Assembly: GCF_030929605.1 (NCBI RefSeq)
Contig: NZ_JAVFVS010000002.1
Coordinates: forward strand, 310,001 to 374,000
From: Flavobacterium sp. LHD-80
GTDB taxonomy: Bacteria > Bacteroidota > Bacteroidia > Flavobacteriales > Flavobacteriaceae
Reading direction: 5' to 3'
Length of the DNA: 64,000 bases
Positions 36,703 through 44,803 of this stretch are shown one piece after another. The translations under genes and the position numbers were made by a program. Below the pieces are notes generated by a model. It had not been told where the DNA came from, searched no databases, and worked only from the letters and a program-made list of their open reading frames with translations. Every line of letters begins with the position of its first letter. Within the stretch, counting starts at the first letter, position 1.

Positions 36703-38458
36703 TCAATCCAAAATAGAAGCAGCGCTCGCGTTATGGAAATCACATTGGCAACAGGCAAAGTTGGAATGGAATCCTATGTTGCGTTTGCAGGAACCTATTT
36801 GGTGTTTATCAAATGAAGAAGCTTACAAACAAGGACTTACAGGCAGTTTTGCAATGATACGGTTAACAGATCATCGCATTGTGATTAATTTAGAAGAAAT
36901 TGTACAACGCAATATAACCGATTATGCTTTAGAAGTGCTTGCTCATGAAATTGGACATCACATTTTTACGCCTGCAAATTTATATGATAATGCTGTTTTA
37001 CTGAATAGAATTCGTTTTGGATTGCCAAGTATAGAAGACAGAGCGCCAATGGTGGCTAACTTATATGAAGATTTTTTAATAAATGACAAGTTGCAACGCG
37101 TCAATAAATTAAGAATGTCAGAGGTTTATAAAGCGATCAATACAGAAGACAGTTTCTCAGAATTTTGGACACTGATGATGCGTACTTATGAATATTTATG
37201 GCGATTGAATCGTGGAGAATTGGCAACAAAATTATCGCTTCATAGTAAAAAGATAGATTCGGATGCCTCGTTATTAGCCTCTTTAATAAGAAGTTATTCA
37301 AAGAATTGGATTCATGGCGGTGGCCGTTTTGCAGTTATGGTATATCCTTATTTGATGGATGACAAAAAATTTCAGGACGCGCGCAAAAAGATTTTAATAT
37401 TATTAGACGCTGAAGATGCTGGGAAGGGCGCGATGGATATTTCGGGTTTAACTAAACTCGATTTAGAAGGTTACGATGAAATTATTGATATGCGAAAAGA
37501 AGCCATTGACTCAAAAGAAGAAAATGACGATAAAAAGAAAAAGGAGAGTCTAGGTTTTGAAAAGAATAATTTTGGAGGAGATGGCCCGAGAGAAGGTTAT
37601 ATGGGACCTGGAAATTACATCGATTTGATGAAACAAGCTAATCCAAATGCTGATGAACAGCGTTTGATCAATGCCTATTACAAGGAAATTGCTTTGCCTT
37701 ATTTAATTGATTTTCCAGTAGAAACCTCTGAAAATGTATCGTTGGATTTGCCAGAAGGACTTGAAACTTGGGATATTGGCGATGCCATTGAAGAAGTAGA
37801 TTGGTTGCAATCTGCGATTTTATCGCCAGAACTTATTCCGGGATTAACGACACAAAAAAGAACGTATGGTTCAGATTCAGATATTTCCATTTCAAAAAGT
37901 CCTTTAAATGTTTACCTCGGTATTGATTGTTCCGGTTCGATGGGAAATCCGAGACACAATTTTTCTTGGCCAATTTTAGCAGCAACAATTATCGGATTAT
38001 CCGCTTTGCGTGCGGGAGCTTCTGTTATGGGATGTCTTTCTGGTGAGCCAGGAAGTTATTTGGAAACAAATGGTTTTATTACAGATGAAACCGATTTGTT
38101 GACCACTTTAACTTCTTATTTAGGAACCGGTTACGCATACGGAATTGAACGATTGCGAAAACCATTTGAACTAAAACCAGATAAAAGATCACATATTGTC
38201 ATTGTAACTGATAACGATATCTTCAGTATGCTGGATGCCGATACGGGAACAAAACAAACAAATTGGGAACTCGCTGAAATTGCATTAAAAAATGCTGGGG
38301 GGCACGGAACAATGGTCTTGCATTCTCCGCCTGATTATCATAAAGATTTAGTACTTCGATTGGTAAAAATGGGATGGAATGTTTACTATGTTACAAATGA
38401 GGTAGAACTTTTAAAGTTTGCATCAGAGTTTTCACAACAAAATTATGCTTATGTCTAA
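36695..38458 (+). CDS. Zincin metallopeptidase-VWA fusion protein
   Basis: 587 residues from the ATG at 36695 (overlap 8 bases; an in-frame TTG at 36689 is less likely). Residues about 80-140 hold a zincin motif L-A-H-E-I-G-H-H with H-E-x-x-H, followed about 37 residues later by N-L-Y-E-D-F-L-I-N, whose Glu can be the third zinc ligand as in gluzincins. A charged linker (about 270-310) leads to a VWA domain (about 405-587) with an intact MIDAS start D-C-S-G-S-M-G, T-G and T-D-N-D. The order resembles DUF2201-type metallopeptidase-VWA proteins, which are also paired with MoxR ATPases. The peptidase may be unleashed by the AAA+ partner. Confidence 0.88.
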   Translation: MHNQSKIEAALALWKSHWQQAKLEWNPMLRLQEPIWCLSNEEAYKQGLTGSFAMIRLTDHRIVINLEEIVQRNITDYALEVLAHEIGHHIFTPANLYDNAVLLNRIRFGLPSIEDRAPMVANLYEDFLINDKLQRVNKLRMSEVYKAINTEDSFSEFWTLMMRTYEYLWRLNRGELATKLSLHSKKIDSDASLLASLIRSYSKNWIHGGGRFAVMVYPYLMDDKKFQDARKKILILLDAEDAGKGAMDISGLTKLDLEGYDEIIDMRKEAIDSKEENDDKKKKESLGFEKNNFGGDGPREGYMGPGNYIDLMKQANPNADEQRLINAYYKEIALPYLIDFPVETSENVSLDLPEGLETWDIGDAIEEVDWLQSAILSPELIPGLTTQKRTYGSDSDISISKSPLNVYLGIDCSGSMGNPRHNFSWPILAATIIGLSALRAGASVMGCLSGEPGSYLETNGFITDETDLLTTLTSYLGTGYAYGIERLRKPFELKPDKRSHIVIVTDNDIFSMLDADTGTKQTNWELAEIALKNAGGHGTMVLHSPPDYHKDLVLRLVKMGWNVYYVTNEVELLKFASEFSQQNYAYV

Positions 38459-39032
38459 ATATGATGTTTTTGAGCTGGTTACACATTTAAGAAAATGTCC
38501 AGATTCTTATTTAAAACCGTCTGATTTTTTTGAAGAGGAAGGATTGAATTCCATTGCTTTGATTTCAGATACTTACCGAATTGTAAGCAATAATTTTTTA
38601 AAAAAGGATTTTAAAAATCCAACCGACTTCGATTTAAAGCTTATTGATGATAATCATTGGCGCGCAATTCATATTTCGACTTGGTTATTATGCCATCAGG
38701 ATTTTGTAAATAATCCTCAAATAGAAAACAAATTATATCAATTTTGGTTTGAAGAACTGCTGAAGGCTACAGTATATGTAAAATACAATGAATGGATTTC
38801 TGATGACGAACGTGCCGAAGAAATGGTACGATTATTATTGTATTGCTGTGAAATTATACCTTATGGAGAAAATCATAATGAGGCAGCTGATAAATTATCT
38901 TCAATAAATAGTGAAGAGCGATATAGAGTTTTAAAAGAATCGTATGAGGCGCATGAGCGAATTATGAGAATTCAAAGAGAAATGGCTGAACAAAAAGCCC
39001 GTGAAGCGGCAAATGTTTATGGGCGCGAGTAA
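38445..39032 (+). CDS. Unknown helical protein of the MoxR-VWA operon
   Basis: 195 residues from the ATG at 38445 (alternative 38451, M-S-K-Y-D-V-F-E-L). It overlaps the VWA gene by 14 or 8 bases and the ligase gene by 14. Tryptophan-rich helices fill the middle (W-R-A-I-H-I-S-T-W-L-L; Y-Q-F-W-F-E-E-L-L-K), and the end is a charged coiled coil (E-A-H-E-R-I-M-R-I-Q-R-E-M-A-E-Q). No catalytic motif is seen. Its position inside the overlapping chain suggests an adaptor or substrate protein for the ATPase or the ligase. I do not recognise a family. Confidence 0.78.
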   Translation: MLMSKYDVFELVTHLRKCPDSYLKPSDFFEEEGLNSIALISDTYRIVSNNFLKKDFKNPTDFDLKLIDDNHWRAIHISTWLLCHQDFVNNPQIENKLYQFWFEELLKATVYVKYNEWISDDERAEEMVRLLLYCCEIIPYGENHNEAADKLSSINSEERYRVLKESYEAHERIMRIQREMAEQKAREAANVYGRE

Positions 39033-40374
39033 TGGACCACAAATAGCATTAACTGATAAGGAACGTTTTCCGTTGCTTGATGATCTAAGTTTTTTAAATG
39101 AACTTAGACAAGATGCTTTTGCTCCAAAATTTAATTTTAAAAGTGGTGACCGATTAGATGCAAAACAGCTTTTAAGAGTAGAGGCTTACAAAAAGAAATT
39201 TTGTGAAAACAAAATATTCTGGAACGAGGAACAAACGCCAATTTGGCTGAAAGACTATTTTAGTTGGTGCATTAAAACAGTGCCTTTTTATCAAAATAAA
39301 GGAAATGATTTCGATGTTTTTGCAACAACTTCCAGAGAAGATATTCGTAATTTCCCATATTTATTTGTTTCGAATGAAGCCAATTTAGAGGAACTTTTGG
39401 TCTATCATACTTCTGGATCTACAGGTTCAAAATTAGATGTACTTTTTGATGCTGTTTCTCAGGCAAGTTGGTTGCCACAAATGGAATCAGTTCTTACTGC
39501 GTTTAATATTTCTATTAGCAAAAGCAATAATTCAACCGCGATTGCTTTAATCTGTGCTCAAGAAAAAACATTGACCTATGCATCTTTATCGACTTATTTA
39601 AATGGTGCTGGCATTTTAAAAATAAACTTAAATCCATCGGATTGGAACCATCCTGACGATGCCATAAAATACCTTGAAAAATACAATCCAGAAATTCTAA
39701 CGGGTGATCCAATTGCCTTTACATCATTACTAGATTTAAAACCTAAATTAAATCCAAAGGCGCTGATTTCCTCAGCTATGAAGTTGACAAACGGCATTAA
39801 AAACAAATTAGAAGATTATTTTAAATGTCCTGTTATTGATCTTTATTCAATGACAGAATGCAGAAATATTGCCTTTGCAACTGAAATTGGGCACCAAGTG
39901 ATTCGGCCAGATTTATATTTAGAAATTTTTGACGAACATCAAGATGTCAAACTTCCATATGGCGAGAGAGGCGAACTAGTTATTACGGGCGGAAGCAATC
40001 CGTTTCTTCCTTTGATCCGTTATAGAACGGGCGATTTTTGCAGTTTAAAAATAGAAAATGGTGTTCCGTTTTTAATTGATTTAGAAGCACGGAACCCAGT
40101 AGTTTTTGTAACAAAATCAGATGTAAAAATCAATAATATCGATATTTCTAATCGTTTGTCTGAACTTCCTTTGGCTGGTTTTAAAATGCATCAAAGAGAA
40201 GATAAGTCAATTCAATTTGTTGGTTATTCTAATGAAATTACATCAAAAGAAATTGTTGACGCATTGAATATAATTTTTAAAAATGATATTGAAATCGATG
40301 CAGAAATTCAAAAAATAGCTCAAAATAATGCGGTCGAAAAATCGAAGTATTCTTCAGATTTGATAGTGATTTAG
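39019..40374 (+). CDS. Adenylate-forming ligase (PaaK/LuxE-like)
   Basis: 451 residues from the ATG at 39019 (ATG 39013 and GTG 39001 also in frame). The AMP-binding fold is shown by the P-loop Y-H-T-S-G-S-T-G-S-K, the A5-like Y-S-M-T-E-C-R, and I-R-Y-R-T-G-D-F (A7/A8), the last two in the spacing of phenylacetate-CoA ligases and coenzyme F390 synthetases. Such enzymes activate a carboxylate with ATP to an acyl-AMP and pass it to CoA, a thiol or a protein. There are no other phenylacetate or fatty-acid genes here; instead it closes the MoxR-VWA operon by a 14-base overlap. A role in acylating or tagging a protein in the same system is possible, but this is inference. Confidence 0.85.
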   Translation: MGASNGPQIALTDKERFPLLDDLSFLNELRQDAFAPKFNFKSGDRLDAKQLLRVEAYKKKFCENKIFWNEEQTPIWLKDYFSWCIKTVPFYQNKGNDFDVFATTSREDIRNFPYLFVSNEANLEELLVYHTSGSTGSKLDVLFDAVSQASWLPQMESVLTAFNISISKSNNSTAIALICAQEKTLTYASLSTYLNGAGILKINLNPSDWNHPDDAIKYLEKYNPEILTGDPIAFTSLLDLKPKLNPKALISSAMKLTNGIKNKLEDYFKCPVIDLYSMTECRNIAFATEIGHQVIRPDLYLEIFDEHQDVKLPYGERGELVITGGSNPFLPLIRYRTGDFCSLKIENGVPFLIDLEARNPVVFVTKSDVKINNIDISNRLSELPLAGFKMHQREDKSIQFVGYSNEITSKEIVDALNIIFKNDIEIDAEIQKIAQNNAVEKSKYSSDLIVI

Positions 40375-40411
40375 GTTGTAATCTTACAAAGATAAGATGT
40401 TTACAAGTAAT

Positions 40412-40921
40412 CTATACTTTATTCGGTTTACTTACATATTTATTTCCTTTAACAAAAAAACGCCAAGGCAAAAGTGCATCTTCTTGAGCATATGCGACAC
40501 CTACACGTGGTGTCGCTGCAATTTCTTCTTCAGAATATCTAATACCATGATCTTCGATCCAAATTTCATCTCCGGCCAAATCTTTTTTGTTGAATGAAGC
40601 GTCAATTCCGAGAGCTTTTGCTGCCGAGCCAGGTCCAGATGAAATTGCAGATTTAGAGCAAGGCGTATTTCGTCTTTCTTCCATTATATCTTTCCCAGTT
40701 AAAGGCTCAATTGCTCTAATTAAAACGGCATGCGGTTCGCCTTCGACCGAAGTAACAATATTGAAAAGATGATGAATACCATAACACAAATAAACATATG
40801 AAATGCCACCGTTGCTGTACATTATTTCAGTTCGATTCGTTCGCCTGCCTCCGTAAGCGTGTGAGGCTTTATCCTGAATACCAAAATAAGCTTCTGTTTC
40901 TACAATAATTCCGGCAGTAAT
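40412..40921 (-). pseudogene. 3-methyladenine DNA glycosylase, amino-terminally truncated
   Basis: The carboxy-terminal four-fifths of an AAG/Mpg-type glycosylase. An ATG at 40822 gives 136 residues (Y-V-Y-L-C-Y-G-I-H-H; A-V-L-I-R-A-I-E-P-L; G-P-G-x-x-A-x-A-L-G), but conserved sequence continues before it: G-I-I-V-E-T-E-A-Y-F-G, with the catalytic Glu, then K-A-S-H-A-Y-G-G-R. This frame has no start codon and meets a TGA just past 40921, where the sequence changes to a sensor-kinase fragment on the other strand. Starting at the internal ATG would lose the catalytic Glu, so the gene is dead. The break marks a recombination or deletion point. Confidence 0.85.
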
Positions 40922-41399
40922 TTTTTTATTTATCTTTCAGCAATAGAAAATAGAGAAAAAGAATTCTATGCTTCCTTAAAAAAAGAAGCGGTTACTAAAG
41001 CCAACTTATTTTTAAATGCAAAAGTAGATTCCAAAACACTGCAGAACATCTATAAAAATAACAGGGCTACTTTGAATGAAGTTGAAGTAGCTATTTATGA
41101 TACATCGTTTGACCTGCTTTATCACGATGCGGTAAATATAGATGTGGTAAAAGAAACAAAACCGATGCTGGATAAAATTATTCAGCAGAAAGAATTGCAA
41201 TTTTACCAGAAAGACTGGCAGGTAGTTGGTTTAAAATATAAGTTCCAAGAAAAAAATTATGTTATTACTGCGGCGGCTTATGATGAGTACGGTTATAAAA
41301 AACTGCAGAATCTGCGCCAAAATATTATAATAGTTTTTATAATATCTATTCTCTTCATATATATTGCCGGCCGCTTTTTCTCAAAAAAAGCATTTGAAC
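40922..41399 (+). pseudogene. Sensor histidine kinase, amino-terminal fragment
   Basis: An open frame that starts inside a membrane helix (F-F-I-Y-L-S-A-I-E-N-R) directly at the glycosylase break, continues through a periplasmic sensor segment (E-F-Y-A-S-L-K-K-E-A-V-T-K-A-N; I-Y-D-T-S-F-D-L-L-Y-H-D) and a second helix (I-I-I-V-F-I-I-S-I-L-F-I-Y-I-A-G-R-F-F), and then ends at F-S-K-K-A-F-E-P. This is the usual end of TM2 before the HAMP region of a CzcS/CusS-type sensor. All kinase domains are missing; the next bases belong to an RND pump. It has no start at its 5' end, so both ends are truncated. Confidence 0.8.
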
Positions 41400-42380
41400 C
41401 ACGGTGCCGCCAATGTAAACATTGAACAGGAGGGAGAACAGGAACAATTGGCAATAGATATTGACCGGCAGCAGGCAGCACGTTTTGGAATTAATGTTGC
41501 CGATATTCAGAATATGATTGAAGCAGCGATCGGCGGTAAAACGATTTCTACTTTATATGATGGGACAAAGCGTTACGATATTGTAGTCCGTTTTTTGCCG
41601 GAGTACAGAAATTCTATCGATGCAGTAAAAAATATTCTGGTGCCCTCATCAAATGGTGCCTTGATACCAATTGGCCAGCTCGCCAATATACATTTTGTGG
41701 AAGGGCAAACGAACATCTATCGTTATGGAAGCAAACGTATGATTACCGTTAGAACAAACATAAAAGGAAGAGATCAGGGAAGTTTTGTAAAAGAGCTGCG
41801 ACAAAAAGTAGATAAAACTGTAACAGTGCCCAAAGGATACAGCATTATTTATGGCGGACAGTATGAAAATCTCGAAAGAGCGGGAAAACAATTGGCATTT
41901 ACCATTCCTCTCACAATTATTATGGTCTTTTTATTCCTGTTTATGCTGTACAAAAATTTCCAGCATACCATGATAACTATGAGCTGCATATTGTTTGCTT
42001 TAGGCGGCGGCATTGTGGCTTTACTCCTTAGAGGGTATTACTTTAATGTTTCTGCCGGGGTTGGATTTGTGAGTATTTTTGGTATTTCTGTAATGGCAGG
42101 AGTACTGCTTGTGTCGGCTCTTAACAGAAAAACGATATCTAAAGAGGATTTTCATAACAATGTATTAACGGCGTCAAAAGAGCAATTAAGAGCATTACTG
42201 TCCATTCTTATTGTTGCTATTGTCGGATTAGTTCCGGCTGCTGTTTCGTCTGGTATCGGCTCAGACGTGCAGCGGCCGCTGGCAACAGTAATTATAGGCG
42301 GATTGACAAGCACATTGTTTTTTGCACCCATATTAATTCCGCCTTTATATCTTTGGATCAACAAGAAGAAATTGATGTAA
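41400..42380 (+). pseudogene. RND heavy-metal efflux pump (CzcA/CusA-like), carboxy-terminal third
   Basis: About 326 residues matching the end of a CzcA-type inner-membrane pump, of about 1040 residues in the family. The fragment starts at H-G-A-A-N-V-N-I-E-Q, the G-A-A-D-V-x-I-E-Q-like segment after the first half of the periplasmic domain, then G-L/I-N-V-A-D-I-Q-N-M-I, I-Y-G-G-Q-Y-E-N-L-E-R-A, and the last six membrane helices ending I-P-P-L-Y-L-W-I-N-K-K-K. A few upstream codons in frame are read from kinase sequence. The gene was fused by a deletion between a metal-sensor kinase and its pump, as expected if czcS lay upstream of czcA. It cannot make a working pump. Confidence 0.87.
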
Positions 42381-42561
42381 AAAAATCTTTATTGGGGATT
42401 ATATCATAAAAATAATACTATAGTTTTTACCTAATGAAAGATGGTGCTCAATCCCATTTTTCTTGAAAACAGTACGGCTTCTATATTTTAAAGACCTATA
42501 TTGTAGTCTTCCAATGAGTGATCCTTAAGAAGGCTGAGTGGGTTTTTATTATAAATTAATT
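42381..42561. other. Non-coding stretch after the pump remnant
   Basis: AT-rich spacer with no open frame above 60 codons that looks coding and no recognisable repeat. It leads to the hairpin at 42562. Confidence 0.5.
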
Positions 42562-42602
42562 AAATCGGAACGGGATTTCTCTTGTTCCGATTTATTTTTT
42601 TA
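42562..42602 (+). terminator. Rho-independent terminator
   Basis: aaatcggaac pairs with gttccgattt around a 12-base loop, followed by a T-rich tail. It lies about 180 bases after the pump remnant. Confidence 0.85.
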
Positions 42603-42747
42603 ATATGTTTTGGTGCACGAACCTGCCGTGCCTCCTTTAGGGATTAATCCCCCCGAATCTGCCTGTTCTTCCTTATTGGCCGCTGTTTCTTTTAGGCTGT
42701 CCCGCTCCGTTTTTTTTTCTTTTTATCAGAGAGCCTGCAAAGCTGCC

Positions 42748-42966
42748 CTATCCGTCTATTTTGTCCTTATGGTATGCTTTAAGCCATTTTTCCATTTTAT
42801 CAAGCAGCTGTATTTCTTCCGGATCTCCCGAAGGGTTGCAAAGGCCTTTGACGGTCCGGTGGTAATTGAATTTTTTGTTTTCAAACTCGCAGGTGAATTT
42901 TGGAACCTCGTTGTGCGAGACGATCCATTTATCGGGAGCCGTATTTTTAATTTCAAATTTTTTCAT
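42748..42966 (-). CDS. Small protein of unknown function (72 aa)
   Basis: 72 codons with a protein-like, charged composition: M-K-K-F-E-I-K-N-T-A-P-D-K-W-I-V-S, a central F-T-C-E-F-E-N-K-K-F-N, and an amphipathic end L-L-D-K-M-E-K-W-L-K-A-Y-H. No signal peptide or membrane helix. Competing frames on both strands here are of non-protein composition (rich in S, F and R). A TAATTTTG (-7-like) sequence lies on the minus strand near 43050, about 85 bases upstream, though without a clear -33. It stands alone in the GC-richer patch. I do not recognise the family. Confidence 0.6.
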   Translation of the reverse strand: MKKFEIKNTAPDKWIVSHNEVPKFTCEFENKKFNYHRTVKGLCNPSGDPEEIQLLDKMEKWLKAYHKDKIDG

Positions 42967-43865
42967 TTTTCATAATCTCCCGAGCAGCTGCAAGCGCTCA
43001 GATAGTATTGCTGTTTTATGCTGTTTTTACTGCTTGATGGCAAACTGCAAAATTAGCGGATTATTGTCCTTATTGGATGCTTTAAATGTAGGGATTATTT
43101 TTTTGATTGCACAAAAGCGGGCAGAGTTCAGAAGGGCTTGAATAATGGGGTGTTAATAATTCTTGCAGGAGTTTAATTTTGAATGTCCAGCATCGTTAAT
43201 TATATTTAATATTAGTTTTTAGGAGCTCTTCCCGCTATACGCTCCAATCTATGCGCCGGAGCCCTCGGCGCATAGGATTTGCTTTGCACATGAGCAAAGC
43301 GAACTGGCGAAGCAATCGGGGCTAGGGATGCTGCGGGACCTATTTTGCGATGGAGAACTGCATATTTGAAAAGCATAATTGCAGGAACGGTGTATAAATA
43401 GGTTTGTAGAAAATTAATATTAAATTGTATTGTTTATTATCAGTACAATCTTAATCTGTTTTATTCAGGACCCGCCTGAAAAATCAGGCACATTTTCGCA
43501 GGTTGACCTTTCCTTCGCTGAAGATATTTTTCCACTGTTGCAGACTGTTTTTGCTGATCTGCTGTTTATCGGCCGCAAAGCCTCGCACTTTTATGTTCTA
43601 TGCAATTCTTGACGGTTCAGATTTTAAAGTTAATGCTGTTTTTTTTCTGATGTTTTTCATTCTGTCAAAAGTTAGCCGCGTTACCCTGCAGCAGCAGCCT
43701 TAGCGGTAAAGAAGAAAAAACAGAAGGCAGCAGGCCATCTTGGATTATTATAGTATTTTAGCATCCGCATCTTAATTTTTTCTTTGTCCGCATAGCCGCT
43801 CATGGAAGTGCCAAAAAAACGCTAAATTTAAAGTGCTTTTAGTAGCCGGCAGTAAGGAGAAATAT
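42967..43865. other. Non-coding GC-richer region with structured repeat
   Basis: About 900 bases. Short frames exist but none looks like protein. The base composition is less AT-rich than the flanks, and the region contains the paired hairpins at 43249-43300 and a gggctagggatgctgcggga stretch. It may be a decayed element or an interspersed repeat. Confidence 0.5.
43249..43300. repeat. Two adjacent hairpins in a GC-rich interspersed-repeat-like block
   Basis: ctatgcgccg (43249-43258) pairs perfectly with cggcgcatag (43266-43275), and gctttgc (43281-43287) with gcaaagc (43294-43300). They are framed by cccgctatacgctccaatct before and caatcggggctaggg after. I have the impression that a cccgctat...ctccaatc...ggggctaggg block recurs in flavobacterial genomes, but cannot verify it here. 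Confidence 0.6.
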
Positions 43866-44756
43866 ATGTTAGGGAATAAAAATACCAGCTGTACGCTCAA
43901 ACAAAAAACAAATATTAAAATGGATAACAAGGGTTTTCATAAATGGCTGCGTGCCAAAAATTGCTTTGAATATTCAGAAATGAATATTGAATTTGCACAG
44001 TCAGATGCTGCAATTTCATTGATATATAAGGATACAAGAGGCAAAGCGGCCTTCGAAGAATATTTATGTCATAAAATAGCATTCAAACTTGAACAGATCA
44101 ATAGGATTTATTCCTTTGAGAATAATTGGTGCGATGAGGAAAAAAAGCACAAAACAGCTGAGGCAGATATGTCCATTGAGGATTTTTATTTAAAAATGAG
44201 CGGTTCGGATACTTTTGCGATCCAGCCGATAGAAAATAAATGCGCTGTGAGGATCGAGAATTGGTGGCAGGATTTTAGCGCTGTAATTGATTATGAAAAT
44301 TTCTCAATCATAACAGATGAAGTCGAGGCAAAGACAATCGAGCCAAAGCTGTCGGAAGATGTCTTTGATTTCAAGTACAAATCAGGAAATGTGCCAAAAT
44401 CTAATTTTTGGGTCGATACATTGGCTACAGAAGGAATGCAGGCGTCTTTCATTGATTATTTCTGCAATCCGGTTGATATTGACCAGGTTTGCCCGGACAA
44501 TTACAGCGGCTGGTCAATTCGTCCTGTCATAGAAGGCACCTGGGGCCTGGGCGCTAAAATTTGCATAATAGATGATGCTGATGATTTTAAAACTGTCAGG
44601 TTTGACTTTATTGAGAGGAAAATAGCAGATTTTATTGATAAAATAAAACAAATCGTTTTAATTTCCGAGGTTGAAAATATAAAATGCGGAAATGTGGTTT
44701 TCAGCAAAGAACAATGGAAAAAATATGTGTTCGAAAGCATTATGCCCGAAATATAA
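43866..44756 (+). CDS. Unknown protein
   Basis: 296 residues from the ATG at 43866, chosen because taaggaga lies seven bases before it, a rare Shine-Dalgarno-like sequence in this window; ATGs at 43920 (M-D-N-K-G-F-H-K-W-L) or later are also possible. The protein is acidic, soluble and mixed alpha/beta with aromatic clusters (E-N-W-W-Q-D-F-S-A-V-I-D-Y; N-Y-S-G-W-S-I-R-P-V). No known motif. Codon use is less AT-driven than in surrounding genes. Its look and location beside scars suggest acquired DNA; immunity or defence-type proteins often have this composition, but I cannot assign one. Confidence 0.65.
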   Translation: MLGNKNTSCTLKQKTNIKMDNKGFHKWLRAKNCFEYSEMNIEFAQSDAAISLIYKDTRGKAAFEEYLCHKIAFKLEQINRIYSFENNWCDEEKKHKTAEADMSIEDFYLKMSGSDTFAIQPIENKCAVRIENWWQDFSAVIDYENFSIITDEVEAKTIEPKLSEDVFDFKYKSGNVPKSNFWVDTLATEGMQASFIDYFCNPVDIDQVCPDNYSGWSIRPVIEGTWGLGAKICIIDDADDFKTVRFDFIERKIADFIDKIKQIVLISEVENIKCGNVVFSKEQWKKYVFESIMPEI

Positions 44757-44785
44757 AACCCTGGAGCTAACTCCCGGTTTCTGCT

Positions 44786-44803
44786 AATGCCTCTTACAGG
44801 CAT
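44786..44803. terminator. Short hairpin between convergent genes
   Basis: aatgcc-tcttaca-ggcatt with a following atttttg tail on the plus strand. It overlaps the stop of the minus-strand gene and probably ends the plus-strand gene at 44756. Confidence 0.55.

Noticed and set aside
40412..40822. Intact short 3-methyladenine glycosylase
   Set aside because: Conserved residues, including the catalytic Glu in E-T-E-A-Y, lie before the ATG, so it is a truncated gene.
41072..41425. Independent 117-residue gene
   Set aside because: It begins in the middle of the sensor-kinase fragment and ends in pump sequence in the wrong frame.
42610..42975. 121-codon plus-strand frame opposite the 72-residue gene
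   Set aside because: Rich in F, S and C with no protein-like pattern; the minus-strand frame is far more plausible.
43430..43703. Two overlapping plus-strand frames of 60-66 codons
   Set aside because: No conserved-looking pattern and they overlap each other; treated as chance.
42381..43865. Possible tRNA or mobile-element end in the non-coding patch
   Set aside because: No cloverleaf, CCA end, transposase or terminal inverted repeat could be made out.
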